From Psychromicrobium xiongbiense (GTDB taxonomy: Bacteria; Actinomycetota; Actinomycetes; Actinomycetales; Micrococcaceae): a stretch of DNA of 64,000 nt. Below, in pieces: positions 50,910-59,661 of the stretch (position 1 is its first letter; each line of letters begins with the position of its first letter). Made by a program: the position numbers and the translations under genes. The stretch covers positions 310,001 to 374,000 of the forward strand of contig NZ_JASSZH010000009.1 in assembly GCF_030271165.1 (NCBI RefSeq), in the 5' to 3' direction. The notes under the pieces are model-generated. The model was not told the origin of the DNA and did no database searches. It saw only the letters and a program-made list of their open reading frames with translations.

Positions 50910-52406
50910 TCAGGCTCCTGGGTCACGGGACAGCAGATCGTCATCGGTTTCGCCGCGGACAATAATGCGGGCGGCACCGTCTTTCACGGCGACCACGGGC
51001 GGGCGTGGAACGTAGTTGTAGTTGCTCGCCAGAGACCAGCAGTAGGCGCCGGTGGCCGGGACCGCGAGCAGATCACCGGCAGTGACGTCATCGGGCAGGT
51101 AGGCGTCACGGACCACGATGTCGCCCGATTCGCAGTGCTTGCCGACCACCCTGCTCAGCACCGGGGCTGCATGGCTGGCACGGTTGGCCAGGGTCACCGA
51201 GTAGTCCGCCTCGTACAGCACCTGGCGAGGGTTGTCGCTCATGCCGCCATCGACCGAGACATACCGCCGCGGCGCGGTGGCACCGTGGCCCTGTTCCAGG
51301 TCAACCTGGATCGTCTTGATGGTGCCGACTTCGTACAGCGTGAAGGTGCTCGGACCGACGATGGCGCGGCCCGGCTCGATCGAAATACGCGGCGGGACCA
51401 GGCCCAGGCTGGCGCATTCGCTGGCGACAACCTCGGCCATGGCCTGGGCGATTTCCGCGGTGGGTCGCGGCGTGTCAGCTTCGGTATAGGCGATGCCGTA
51501 GCCACCACCGAGATCCACCTCGGCCAGCTCGATCCCATGGACGTCACGCATCTGCGCACTGAAGGCGAGCAGCCGGCGCGCGGCCAGGGCGAAGCCTTCG
51601 GCGTCGAAAATATTGGACCCGATATGGCAGTGGATGCCAAGCAGCTCCAGATGTTCTGCGGCGTGCGCAGCGAGAACCGCCTGTTCGGCCGGGCTCGGTT
51701 CTGCGACGTTCTGGCCAGCAGGATTCCGGTCAGAGTTATTGCCCCCGGCCATCAGCGAGAGCCCGAACTTCTGGTCCTCATGCGCCGTCGCAATGAACTC
51801 GTGCGTGTGCGCATGGACCCCGGGGGTCAGCCGGAGCATGACCTTGGCACGCACTCCCTGCTCTGCGGCCAGCGTGTTGATCAGCTCGATCTCGGGCAGT
51901 GAATCCGCCACAATCCGGCCAACGCCCATCTGCAGAGCACGCCGGATCTCCGCCGCGGACTTGTTGTTTCCGTGCAGGCCGAGCAGTTCGCCGGGAACGC
52001 CTGCCCGCTGGGCCACGAGCAGTTCGCCACCGGAACAGGTATCGAGCCGGAGCCCCTCGCTGAGCACCCAGCGTGCCACCTCGGTGCAGAGGAAGGACTT
52101 CCCGGCATAGTAGACGTCCACTCCCCCACAGACCGGGGCGAAGGCCTCATTGAAGCGATCACGGAACTCCACGGCCCGGGCGCGGAAGTCCGCCTCGGAC
52201 ACTACGAAGAGCGGGGTGCCGAATTCCTCGGCCAGATGATGCACGCTCACGCCGTCCACGGCCAGCTCGCCGGCCGGGTGCCGGACGACATCGCGCGCCC
52301 ATTCCTGACCACGCAGCGCGTTCACATCGGAGGGAAGGCTGAGCCACTCCGGAGCCAGGGGCGAGGCGCTGACCCCTGGGGCGGGTGCCACAGTGGAATC
52401 CGTCAT
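50910..52406 (-). CDS. lysA: Diaminopimelate decarboxylase
   Basis: A 498-residue PLP enzyme for the last step of lysine synthesis. The PLP lysine is Lys103 in YYAGKSFLC, and CHIGSNIFD and GGGYGIAY are family motifs. It lies 4 nt from argS and 4 nt from hom, so it belongs to a five-gene block. Confidence 0.95.
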   Translation of the reverse strand: MTDSTVAPAPGVSASPLAPEWLSLPSDVNALRGQEWARDVVRHPAGELAVDGVSVHHLAEEFGTPLFVVSEADFRARAVEFRDRFNEAFAPVCGGVDVYYAGKSFLCTEVARWVLSEGLRLDTCSGGELLVAQRAGVPGELLGLHGNNKSAAEIRRALQMGVGRIVADSLPEIELINTLAAEQGVRAKVMLRLTPGVHAHTHEFIATAHEDQKFGLSLMAGGNNSDRNPAGQNVAEPSPAEQAVLAAHAAEHLELLGIHCHIGSNIFDAEGFALAARRLLAFSAQMRDVHGIELAEVDLGGGYGIAYTEADTPRPTAEIAQAMAEVVASECASLGLVPPRISIEPGRAIVGPSTFTLYEVGTIKTIQVDLEQGHGATAPRRYVSVDGGMSDNPRQVLYEADYSVTLANRASHAAPVLSRVVGKHCESGDIVVRDAYLPDDVTAGDLLAVPATGAYCWSLASNYNYVPRPPVVAVKDGAARIIVRGETDDDLLSRDPGA

Positions 52407-52410
52407 GGTG

Positions 52411-54066
52411 CTACATCCTTTCCGGGGCGCTGACACCGAGCAACGCCAGGCCATTGGCCAGCACCTGCCCGGTGGCGTCGTTGAGCCAGAGTCGAGTCCG
52501 GTTCAGATCCGTGACCTCCTCGCCGGACAGCGGGGTGACCCGGCAAGCGTCGTACCAGCGGTGGTACGCACCGGCGATGACCTCCAGATGTCGGGCCACC
52601 CGGTGAGGTTCCCGGAAGCCCGCAGCCTCCGCCACCACGGACGGGAAAGCGCCCAGTTGCGCCAACAACTCCGATTCGGTGGCGTGGGTCAGCAGGGCTG
52701 CGTTGAAGCCCTCCTCGGTGCGCTCCACCCCGGCAGCTGCGGCGTTCCGGTCGACCGCACGGGTCCGCGCATGAGCGTACTGGACATAGAAGACCGGGTT
52801 GTCATTAGTGGCCTTGCGGAGCTGCTCCGGGTCCAGAGCCAGCGGCGAGTTGGAGGGCGAGCGGCCCAGCGAATACCGCAGAGCATCCGCGCCGAGCCAG
52901 TTGAGAAGATCCCGCAACTCCACAATGTTCCCGGCGCGCTTGGAGAGCCGGGCACCATTGATCGAGACCATCTGGCCGATCAGGACCTCGATATTGTGCT
53001 CCGGATCGTCCCCGGCGCAGGCCGCGATGGCCTTGAGTCGGCCGATGTACCCATGATGGTCTGCCCCGAGCAGGTAGATCTTTTCCTCGAAACCACGGTC
53101 CTTCTTGGACAGGTAGTACGCAGCATCGGCAGCGAAGTACGTGGGCTCCCCATTGGCGCGGATCAGCACCCGGTCCTTGTCATCGCCGAAGTCGGTGGTG
53201 CGCAACCAGACCGCGCCCTCCTGATCGAAGACATGGCCCTGGGCGCGCAACCGCTCCACGGCCTGATCCACGGCACCACCGGCATGCAGCTTCTGCTCGG
53301 AGAAGAACACCTCAAAATGCACGCCGAAATCGTTGAGCGTTTCCTTGATGTCCTTCATCTGCAGTTCATAGGCTGCCGCCCGCACCACGGGCAGAGCCGC
53401 TTCATCGGTGAGCTCGCGTACCGAAGGATGCTCGCGAACCACCTGCTGGGCCAGCTCGTCGATGTACGCTCCGGGATAGCCGCCTTCCGGGGTCGATTCA
53501 CCCTTGATCGCGGCGAGCACGGAGCCGCCGAAGTTGTTCATCTGTGAGCCGGCATCGTTGATGTAGTACTCGCTGGTCACCTGTGCGCCACTCGCGCGGA
53601 GCACTCGGGCCAGCGCGTCGCCGACGGCGGCCCAGCGGGTATGCGCCAGATGCAGCGGACCGGTGGGATTGGCCGAGACGAACTCCAGGTTGATCTGCTG
53701 ACCGTCCAGGCTGTGATTGGTGCCGAAGACTGCACCCTGGTGAACAATGGTGCGGGCCAGCTCTCCGGCCGCGGCGGCATCGAGCGTCAGGTTGAGGAAG
53801 CCGGGACCGGCCACGCTCACCGAGGCGACCCCGTCCAGCGCTTCGAAGCGGGCCAGCAGCTTCTGCGCCACCTCGCGGGGATTCAGCCCCGCAGGCTTGG
53901 CCAGCTGCAGCGCAATGGTGGTGGCCCAGTCACCGTGGTCCCTGTTCTTCGGTCGCTCCACACGCACCTCAGCGGGCAGCGATTCAGCGGGAACAGCAAG
54001 TTCACCGGAGTCGACGGCAGCTCTGAGGGCAGCGGTCAGTGCGAGGGAAAGTTCGTCAGGAGTCAC
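52411..54066 (-). CDS. argS: Arginyl-tRNA synthetase
   Basis: A 551-residue class I synthetase. The HIGH motif is HLAH (about residues 139-142, in NPTGPLHLAHTRWA). The KMSKS-like loop is RLSKRAGN. A DALR anticodon-binding domain forms the C-terminus. It is first in the operon argS-lysA-hom-thrC-thrB. The GTG lies 6 nt from a TATGCT box. Confidence 0.97.
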   Translation of the reverse strand: MTPDELSLALTAALRAAVDSGELAVPAESLPAEVRVERPKNRDHGDWATTIALQLAKPAGLNPREVAQKLLARFEALDGVASVSVAGPGFLNLTLDAAAAGELARTIVHQGAVFGTNHSLDGQQINLEFVSANPTGPLHLAHTRWAAVGDALARVLRASGAQVTSEYYINDAGSQMNNFGGSVLAAIKGESTPEGGYPGAYIDELAQQVVREHPSVRELTDEAALPVVRAAAYELQMKDIKETLNDFGVHFEVFFSEQKLHAGGAVDQAVERLRAQGHVFDQEGAVWLRTTDFGDDKDRVLIRANGEPTYFAADAAYYLSKKDRGFEEKIYLLGADHHGYIGRLKAIAACAGDDPEHNIEVLIGQMVSINGARLSKRAGNIVELRDLLNWLGADALRYSLGRSPSNSPLALDPEQLRKATNDNPVFYVQYAHARTRAVDRNAAAAGVERTEEGFNAALLTHATESELLAQLGAFPSVVAEAAGFREPHRVARHLEVIAGAYHRWYDACRVTPLSGEEVTDLNRTRLWLNDATGQVLANGLALLGVSAPERM

Positions 54067-54072
54067 CGTTCA

Positions 54073-54078
54073 AGCATA
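54073..54078 (-). promoter_or_regulatory. -10 box of leaderless argS operon
   Basis: Minus-strand TATGCT, then 6 nt, then the GTG at 54066. Confidence 0.5.
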
Positions 54079-54145
54079 GTTGGCACGTTGGATGCGCCCC
54101 AATATGTCCACCAGACGGGCGGAAACGGGCGTTGACGTACGGCAA

Positions 54146-54406
54146 TCAGGGTGCCGGAGGCAAGCGCAGAGTGGGATTCTGCGCGGGGTTCACGGGCACA
54201 TTATGGCTCGGTTCGGAGAGCGCCATTCCCAGCACCCCCACGGCCGCACCAGCCATCGCCAGTACGAGAGCCCCACCCACCAGCCAGCCCCAGAGCGTGC
54301 GCCTGGACACTTCCGCCCGATGCCACCACCGTGTACCGGTGGTGGCCCGGGGCGAAAGACCTGGCGCGGAGGGCCTCGTTGCCTGACGCACGTCCAACGA
54401 TGCCAC
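54146..54406 (-). CDS. Small single-span membrane protein
   Basis: An 86-residue protein I cannot name. A basic N-terminus precedes one membrane span (LVGGALVLAMAGAAVGVLGM), then a short Pro/Asn-rich outer tail (ending RLPPAP). The GTG at 54406 has AGAAGG about 9 nt upstream; a GTG at 54415 is also possible. A -10-like TAGGGT lies at about 54469-54474. It precedes argS on the same strand, 79 bp apart. Confidence 0.6.
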   Translation of the reverse strand: MASLDVRQATRPSAPGLSPRATTGTRWWHRAEVSRRTLWGWLVGGALVLAMAGAAVGVLGMALSEPSHNVPVNPAQNPTLRLPPAP

Positions 54407-54557
54407 TGCCGTCACCCTTCTTCCGCAGGAAGCGCAATCACAACCCCCAAGGTCGGCGCTCTGAAGAAACCCTAGGCCGCGAGTCTGAAAATTCCCGGGG
54501 AGTTGCCGGGCGATTTCCTGCAAGAAAGTTTCCGGCAGAACCGGCCATGGTGCCGTT

Positions 54558-55853
54558 CTAAGCCGATGCTCGCGTGGCGCCTGGGACCCGCCGCCCTTGC
54601 TGATCCTCCAGATAGACCGGTCGGCAGGCGAAGACCGCTCCGACCAGCAGCAGGCCCAGTGTCACGAAAAGGAAGATGAACCCGCTCAGCCAGGAGTGCG
54701 TCGCCTGGTGAAGCACCCCGAAGAGGACAGGCCCGAGGCAGGCAACCAAATACCCGACGCCCTGGCTGAATCCGGAAAGAACACCCGCACCCAGGTGGGA
54801 CCGAGTGCGCATATTGATCATCAACAGGGCCAGCGGGAAGGTTCCCGGCCCGGTTCCGGCCAGTGCCGCCCAGAGCCAGGGCGCAGCCCCGGGGGCCAGC
54901 AACAGGCCCAGGTAGCCGCCAACAAAGCACACCAGCAGCACGATGACGATGGGCAGTGGGTTGCGTAACCGACTGGCCAGGATCGGAATCACCAGGCTCA
55001 GGGGAAGGCCCATCGCCGCATACAACGCCAGCATGCTCCCGGCCTCAGCCCGGCTCAGCCCGGCCTCCGTCAGAATCTGTGGAAGCCAGGCGAAGAGCGA
55101 ATAGGTGTTCAGGGAGGTGCAGCCGAACATCACGGTGAGCCCCAGTGCCATCGGTGAACGCCAGACGCTGATCCTGGGCATGGCCCCGGGGCGTGCACTG
55201 GAACCCCGGGAAGCAGCAACGGCCTGCTGCGCACCGGGAGCCGGAGCTTCCTTCGGAGATTTTCTGGCCAGGTTGATCAGCCACGGAACGATTGCCACCA
55301 TACTCACGGCGGCCCAGCTCACCAGGGAGGTTCGCCATCCGAAGGCATCCGCCACCGGCACGGCCAGTTGCGCCGGCAGCGCAGTACCCAGACTCAGAAC
55401 GGTGACGTACAGAGCGGTCACCAGACCCACCCGATCCGGGAAGTACTGCTTCACCAACGGCGGCAACAGGACGTTCCCAGCACCCATCCCAGCGAGAGCG
55501 ATGACGGTGAAGACCAGAAACAAGGGGGTGTTCGGAGCGAAAATTCTGGCGATCTGACCCACCACGGTCACGATCAGTGCCACGACGGTCAGTCGTTCAA
55601 GGCTGGCCCAGCGGAGCACGAAGGGCGTGAGAAATCCGAAGACACCGAAGGTCAGCGTCGGCAGCATGCCCAGGATGCCGATCATCAGGGAGTCGATGGG
55701 CAGGTCCTGAGCAATTTCGGAGAGCACCGGTGAGACGACTGTCACGGCCGCCCGCAGGGTCAGCGCGACCATCAGAATCCCGACCAGCGCCAGAATGCGC
55801 CCCGTCAGCGGTTTCGTCACTGTAGGCCCGGAAGCCACTGCCTCTTTCACCAT
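54558..55853 (-). CDS. MFS transporter, CynX/NimT type
   Basis: A 431-residue permease with 12 predicted spans. The first repeat has VALTLRAAVTVVSPVLSEI, typical of the cyanate/2-nitroimidazole branch of the major facilitator superfamily. A basic loop (about residues 195-225) lies between the halves. The substrate is unknown. The ATG at 55853 was chosen; an in-frame extension of 25 residues is polar and unsupported. Confidence 0.88.
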   Translation of the reverse strand: MVKEAVASGPTVTKPLTGRILALVGILMVALTLRAAVTVVSPVLSEIAQDLPIDSLMIGILGMLPTLTFGVFGFLTPFVLRWASLERLTVVALIVTVVGQIARIFAPNTPLFLVFTVIALAGMGAGNVLLPPLVKQYFPDRVGLVTALYVTVLSLGTALPAQLAVPVADAFGWRTSLVSWAAVSMVAIVPWLINLARKSPKEAPAPGAQQAVAASRGSSARPGAMPRISVWRSPMALGLTVMFGCTSLNTYSLFAWLPQILTEAGLSRAEAGSMLALYAAMGLPLSLVIPILASRLRNPLPIVIVLLVCFVGGYLGLLLAPGAAPWLWAALAGTGPGTFPLALLMINMRTRSHLGAGVLSGFSQGVGYLVACLGPVLFGVLHQATHSWLSGFIFLFVTLGLLLVGAVFACRPVYLEDQQGRRVPGATRASA

Positions 55854-55959
55854 GCTGTACTCACAGATCGACCCTATCGGTGAATTCCACCATGGAAGGT
55901 CGCTTCGGCTGTCGGTTTGCTCACGCACGCAACTGTAGCGGCTTGTCTGGAGGTCTGAT

Positions 55960-55990
55960 TTGCGGGGGCAGGCCCCGTGACTGCTAAACT
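55960..55990 (+). promoter_or_regulatory. Putative tRNA-Arg promoter
   Basis: TTGCGG (55960-55965) and TAAACT (55985-55990), spacer 19 nt. The transcript would start about 8 nt before the tRNA. Confidence 0.45.
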
Positions 55991-56004
55991 CGTCAGGTCC
56001 CGTT

Positions 56005-56077
56005 GCCCTCGTAGCTCAGGGGATAGAGCGTCTGCCTCCGGAGCAGAAGGTCGTAGGTTCGAATCCTATCGAGGGCA
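56005..56077 (+). tRNA. tRNA-Arg (anticodon CCG)
   Basis: A 73-nt cloverleaf. The acceptor stem GCCCTCG pairs with CGAGGGC, with discriminator A (56077). The D-loop has AGCTCAGGGGATAGAGC, the anticodon stem is TCTGC/GCAGA with CCG at 56038-56040, and the T-arm has GTTCGAATC. CCA is not encoded. Confidence 0.97.
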
Positions 56078-56098
56078 CGTTGTGTGTTGGACAGAACG

Positions 56099-56132
56099 AT
56101 GGCCCGGATTCAGGAAACTGAATCCGGGCCAT
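56099..56132. terminator. Terminator after tRNA-Arg
   Basis: A perfect 15-bp stem (56099-56113 with 56118-56132) with GAAA tetraloop, followed by TGTCGTTTGTT. Confidence 0.8.
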
Positions 56133-56150
56133 TGTCGTTTGTTGCGCCTT

Positions 56151-56284
56151 CGCAACGCCTCCCCGGCCCGGACCGCCGTCATCGACCGTCCATTTGGGCA
56201 CAGTCACCGCGACGAAGACTGTGCCTCAGTGCTCAGTGGGCGCGGTTTGCTGGTTCGCGTGGTGGGCGCAAGTTGCCTGGCGAC
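56151..56284. repeat. Direct repeat, copy A
   Basis: 134 bp about 95% identical to 57625-57757, same orientation. It spans the 3' end of the MFS gene and the space up to the tRNA terminator. Contains an 8-bp hairpin (GCACAGTC/GACTGTGC). Confidence 0.9.
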
Positions 56285-57546
56285 AAATCCTTCGTGGCCT
56301 CTGTGGAGAAGTCAACTCCCTTGGCCTGCTGTCCCACCAGTGTCAGCACGATGACGGCGATGGCGGCGATACCCACGGTCAGGGTCAATGCCATGGGGTA
56401 GCCGATCTGTGGTGCCAGGGCTTGCTGAATGGGCAGATTGAAGGCGGCGATGACGTTACCCAGTTGGTAGGTCACGCCAGGATAGAAGCCACGGATGGCG
56501 TTAGGTGACATCTCATTCAGGTGTGCGGGAATAGCTCCCCACGCCCCCTGGGTGGTCAACTGAATCAGAGCCGATCCGAGGCACAGAAAGCCCGCGCTGG
56601 TGGAGAAAGCGAAGATCGGAATCAGCGGCAGTGTCAGTGCTGCACCCCAGATGACGGTGGCCTTGCGTCCCAGACGATCCGACAGCGCGCCAAAGATCAC
56701 GCACCCCACCATGGCACCCAGGTTGTACACCACTGCGATCCAGCTCGCCGTGCTGGCATCCAGACCCGCGCCTCCGTGGTCCTTGGCCTGCAGGAAGGTC
56801 GGGTAGATGTCCTGGGTGCCGTGACTCATCCAGTTGAACGCGGCCATCAGAAGCACCAGGTACACGAAGCGACGGAGGACCTTCCTGTCAAAAAAGATCC
56901 GTTTGATGCTGGTATTCGCCTTACGCATCTTCTCCTGCGTGTTTTCCCAGACCTCGGACTCCTTGATCCGGGACCGGATCAGGAGCGCGATGAGCGCCGG
57001 AATAATGCTCAGCGCAAACATCCACCGCCAGTTGAGTCCCAGCACGGAATGCACCAGCAGGAACGCCAACGACGCCAGCAGATACCCTGCCGAATAACCG
57101 CCCTGCAGCAGCCCTGAGAAGACACCACGGCGCTGGCGGGGAACCTTCTCCATGCTCAGAGCCGCACCCAGCCCCCATTCACCGCCCATCCCGATGCCGT
57201 AAAGCAGCCGGAGAATGAACAGCACGGTGAAGTTAGGGGCAAAGGCGCAGACGAACCCGATCACGGAGTAGAAAACCACATCCACCATCAGGGGGATACG
57301 TCGGCCCACCCGGTCCGCCCACAGGCCGAACAGATAGGCCCCAACCGGCCGCATCAACAGCGTCACGGTGGTCAGATAGGCGATCTGCGCCAGGGAAATC
57401 TGAAACTCCTTGGCGATCTCTGAATACACCAGTACCAGGATGAAGTAGTCAAAAGCGTCCATCATCCAGCCCAGATAGGAGGCAACGAACGCATTGCGCT
57501 GATCTGGAGTGAGTTTCAACGACGGTGCGGGGAGCGTCTGGGACAT
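56233..57546 (-). CDS. MFS transporter, metabolite:H+ symporter type
   Basis: A 437-residue permease with 12 spans. The loop 2-3 motif GLWADRVGRR and the span 4-5 motif GIGMGGEWGLGAAL place it with carboxylate, sialate or aromatic-acid symporters (SHS/MHS type). The substrate is not determinable. The ATG at 57546 has AGG 6 nt upstream. The last 17 codons lie in direct-repeat copy A, so the C-terminus appears to have been rewritten by the duplication. Confidence 0.88.
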   Translation of the reverse strand: MSQTLPAPSLKLTPDQRNAFVASYLGWMMDAFDYFILVLVYSEIAKEFQISLAQIAYLTTVTLLMRPVGAYLFGLWADRVGRRIPLMVDVVFYSVIGFVCAFAPNFTVLFILRLLYGIGMGGEWGLGAALSMEKVPRQRRGVFSGLLQGGYSAGYLLASLAFLLVHSVLGLNWRWMFALSIIPALIALLIRSRIKESEVWENTQEKMRKANTSIKRIFFDRKVLRRFVYLVLLMAAFNWMSHGTQDIYPTFLQAKDHGGAGLDASTASWIAVVYNLGAMVGCVIFGALSDRLGRKATVIWGAALTLPLIPIFAFSTSAGFLCLGSALIQLTTQGAWGAIPAHLNEMSPNAIRGFYPGVTYQLGNVIAAFNLPIQQALAPQIGYPMALTLTVGIAAIAVIVLTLVGQQAKGVDFSTEATKDLSPGNLRPPREPANRAH

Positions 57547-57624
57547 CATCGGCCTGTCTACGAGCACGGGTGAGATATGGGAATGCGCTTTCCAAGCGAC
57601 ATCCTACTGAGAGCTGTGCACCCT

Positions 57625-57757
57625 CGCAACGCCTCCCGGCCCGGACCGCCGTCATCGACCGTCCTTTTGCGCACAGTCACCGCGACGAAGACTGTGCCTC
57701 AGTGCTCAGTGGGCACGGTTCGCTGGTTCGCGTGGTGGGCGCAAGTTGCCCGGCGAC
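57625..57757. repeat. Direct repeat, copy B
   Basis: 133 bp matching copy A with about 7 differences. It covers the last 27 codons of the EamA gene and extends into the gap before the MFS start. The two copies flank the MFS gene. Confidence 0.9.
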
Positions 57758-58606
57758 GATCGCAGTCAGCGCCAGGGCAAACCCGAGCAGCTGAAGCCAG
57801 CCCAGGCTCTGCCCCAGCACCAGCCAACCCAGCACCGCTGCCATCAACGGCGAGATCAGGCCAAGCACCGCCACAGAGACCACCGGAAGCTTTCCAATGC
57901 TGTTGAACCACACGATGTAACTGAAAAGACCACCCACCAGTCCCAGCCACAGGAATCCTGTCAGCGCCACTGTGTCAATCCGTGCGGGAACCCCCTCCAG
58001 CAGCAACGTCACCGGAAGCAGGAAAAGACCACCGGCGGTCAGTTGCCAGCCAGCAAAAGCAGTCGCGGAGACTCCCTCGGGCCGACCCCATTTCTTGGTC
58101 AAGGTGACGCCCAGAGCCATGGACACCGCGCCGAGCAGTCCCGCCAACAGCCCCACGGCATCGAGCGTTGCGGTAGAACGCAGCACCACCAGGGCGACGC
58201 CCACCACTCCCACCATCCCCCAGGCAAAGCGCCAGGGTGAGAACCGCTGCTGCAGGATCAGAATGGCCAGAACTGCCACAATGAGCGGCTGAACGGCGCC
58301 CAGCGTCGCCGCCACTCCACCAGGCAGGTGATAGGCGCTGAGGAACAGCAGAGGGAAGAACGCCCCAATGTTCAGCACCCCCAGCACCACCGACTTCCAC
58401 CACCATGAGCCATGCGGCACAACGCGAGTCAGGGCCAGCGCTATCAGACCGACAGGCAGGGCACGCACCAGCGAGGCGAACAACGGCGTCCCGGGCGGCA
58501 GCATCTGAGTTGTGACCACGTAGGTGGTTCCCCAGATGGCCGGAACCAGTGCTGTCAGCATCGTGAGGCGTAGCCGTCCCAATTCGTTCACTTCCTGATC
58601 ACTCAT
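57677..58606 (-). CDS. EamA/DMT family transporter
   Basis: A 309-residue permease with 10 spans in two EamA repeats. It starts MSDQEVNELGRL; the first span contains VPAIWGTTYVVT and each half has the family Gly/Pro-rich pattern. Members move amino acids or metabolites. Its C-terminal 27 residues come from direct-repeat copy B, in a different frame from that used by the MFS gene. It is divergent from marR with an operator in between. Confidence 0.88.
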   Translation of the reverse strand: MSDQEVNELGRLRLTMLTALVPAIWGTTYVVTTQMLPPGTPLFASLVRALPVGLIALALTRVVPHGSWWWKSVVLGVLNIGAFFPLLFLSAYHLPGGVAATLGAVQPLIVAVLAILILQQRFSPWRFAWGMVGVVGVALVVLRSTATLDAVGLLAGLLGAVSMALGVTLTKKWGRPEGVSATAFAGWQLTAGGLFLLPVTLLLEGVPARIDTVALTGFLWLGLVGGLFSYIVWFNSIGKLPVVSVAVLGLISPLMAAVLGWLVLGQSLGWLQLLGFALALTAIVAGQLAPTTRTSEPCPLSTEAQSSSR

Positions 58607-58624
58607 CACAGATTGTTTAAAATT

Positions 58625-58648
58625 AAACATTTTAATATTAAATAGTTT
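58625..58648. promoter_or_regulatory. MarR operator between EamA and marR genes
   Basis: A 24-bp palindrome: AAAC, 2 nt, TTTAATATTAAA, 2 nt, GTTT, centred at 58636.5. It overlaps the presumed -35 of marR (TTTAAT, 58631-58636; -10 TAGAAT, 58654-58659). A second inverted motif (58615-58628) adjoins it. The AT-rich block is unlike the rest of the window. Confidence 0.75.
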
Positions 58649-58693
58649 GCCACTAGAATCCTTCCTGTCAAACAGCTCAGCCAGGAGGAGTCC

Positions 58694-59188
58694 ATGGAAG
58701 ACAGCGTCGACCTGATCATCAGCCAGTGGGCCAAGGCCCGCCCCGATCTGGATGTGAGCGCCATGGGAATCCTGGGCAGGCTCTCCCGACTCACCCGACA
58801 TCTGGAACGCGAACAGCAGCACCTGTTCTCGAAGCATCAACTCCAGCCAGGCGAGTTCGACATTCTGGCCACGCTGTTGCGAGCCGACACAGAACATCGC
58901 GGGCTGACCGTCGGTCAGCTGACCGCGAGCGTCATGGTGACCGGCGGGGCGGTGACCAACCGACTCGACCGACTCGCCGGCAAAGGCCTGATCACCCGCA
59001 CCACGGATCCGCACAATCGACGCACCATCAGGATTTCGCTCACTGCCGCAGGGCGCGAGGTCATCGATGCCGCACTGCTGGATCACGTGTTCAACGAAGA
59101 GCGACTTCTGGTCACACTGACGTACTCAGAACGCCAGATCCTGGAAGGCCTCCTGCGGACAATGCTGAGCGAGCACGAGTCCCGCTGA
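58694..59188 (+). CDS. MarR family transcriptional regulator
   Basis: A 164-residue winged-helix regulator. The recognition region is GLTVGQLTASVMVTGGAVTN, and the wing is RTTDPHNRRTIRISLT. A strong AGGAGG lies 7 nt before the ATG. It probably represses itself and the divergent EamA transporter through the 24-bp palindrome, releasing on a small ligand. Confidence 0.94.
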   Translation: MEDSVDLIISQWAKARPDLDVSAMGILGRLSRLTRHLEREQQHLFSKHQLQPGEFDILATLLRADTEHRGLTVGQLTASVMVTGGAVTNRLDRLAGKGLITRTTDPHNRRTIRISLTAAGREVIDAALLDHVFNEERLLVTLTYSERQILEGLLRTMLSEHESR

Positions 59189-59213
59189 CCCTCAGACAGA
59201 GCACCACACGCGA

Positions 59214-59576
59214 CTAGACCGCCGAGAGCTCAGCATCCGCAGCGCCCGCAAGGGAACCGATCAACCCGGGATATTTTTGGTCGAGCGCTTCACGATTGAG
59301 GATTTGCGAGACCACATGACCATCCACCACGCGGGTGATGACGCCGGCCTCGCGCAGCACCTTGAAATGGTGTGTCGCAGTGGAGCGTGAAATCCCCTCA
59401 TACAGGCCAAGGCACTGGATCTTGTCCCCCGCCAGGAACAGACGCCGCACCATCTCCAGCCGCACAGGATCCGAGACAGCCGCAAGCACAGCAGCAAGTG
59501 GGGCGACCGGGAACTCCGACGGCCCCTCCACTGGAGTCACCGATCCATCGGCCGCTTTCTCGAGATGGCGGGTCAT
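59214..59576 (-). CDS. ArsR family transcriptional regulator
   Basis: A 120-residue winged-helix repressor. The fold starts at AVSDPVRLEMVRRLF, and the recognition helix is SRSTATHHFKVLREAG. It lacks the CxC metal site of ArsR itself, so the inducer may be organic or redox. The ATG lies 6 nt from TAGAAT (leaderless). Divergent from an MFS gene with two operators in the 85-bp gap. Confidence 0.93.
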   Translation of the reverse strand: MTRHLEKAADGSVTPVEGPSEFPVAPLAAVLAAVSDPVRLEMVRRLFLAGDKIQCLGLYEGISRSTATHHFKVLREAGVITRVVDGHVVSQILNREALDQKYPGLIGSLAGAADAELSAV

Positions 59577-59582
59577 GCCACC

Positions 59583-59588
59583 ATTCTA
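59583..59588 (-). promoter_or_regulatory. -10 box of leaderless arsR-type gene
   Basis: Minus-strand TAGAAT, then GGTGGC, then the ATG at 59576. Confidence 0.55.
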
Positions 59589-59590
59589 GA

Positions 59591-59612
59591 GTGTTTGATG
59601 ATCATCAAACAC
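59591..59612. promoter_or_regulatory. ArsR-type operator 1
   Basis: A perfect 22-bp palindrome with half-site GTGTTTGATGA. It overlaps the MFS -35 (TTGATG, 59595-59600) and the -35 region of the regulator. Confidence 0.8.
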
Positions 59613-59627
59613 CATGTTACCGTCGAG

Positions 59628-59649
59628 ATGTTCGATAGTCATCAAACAT
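59628..59649. promoter_or_regulatory. ArsR-type operator 2
   Basis: A 22-bp imperfect copy of operator 1, 37 bp away centre to centre, covering the presumed MFS transcription start (-10 TACCGT, 59618-59623). It ends 12 bp before the MFS ATG. Confidence 0.65.
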
Positions 59650-59661
59650 CTAAGGAAAGTC

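Noticed and set aside
49670..50965. Open frame antisense to hom
   Set aside because: Shadow; the sense strand encodes an intact homoserine dehydrogenase.
56005..57757. tRNA-Arg as an integrated island boundary with att sites
   Set aside because: I looked for a second copy of the tRNA 3' end in the window and saw none; no integrase gene is present. The direct repeats do not include tRNA sequence.
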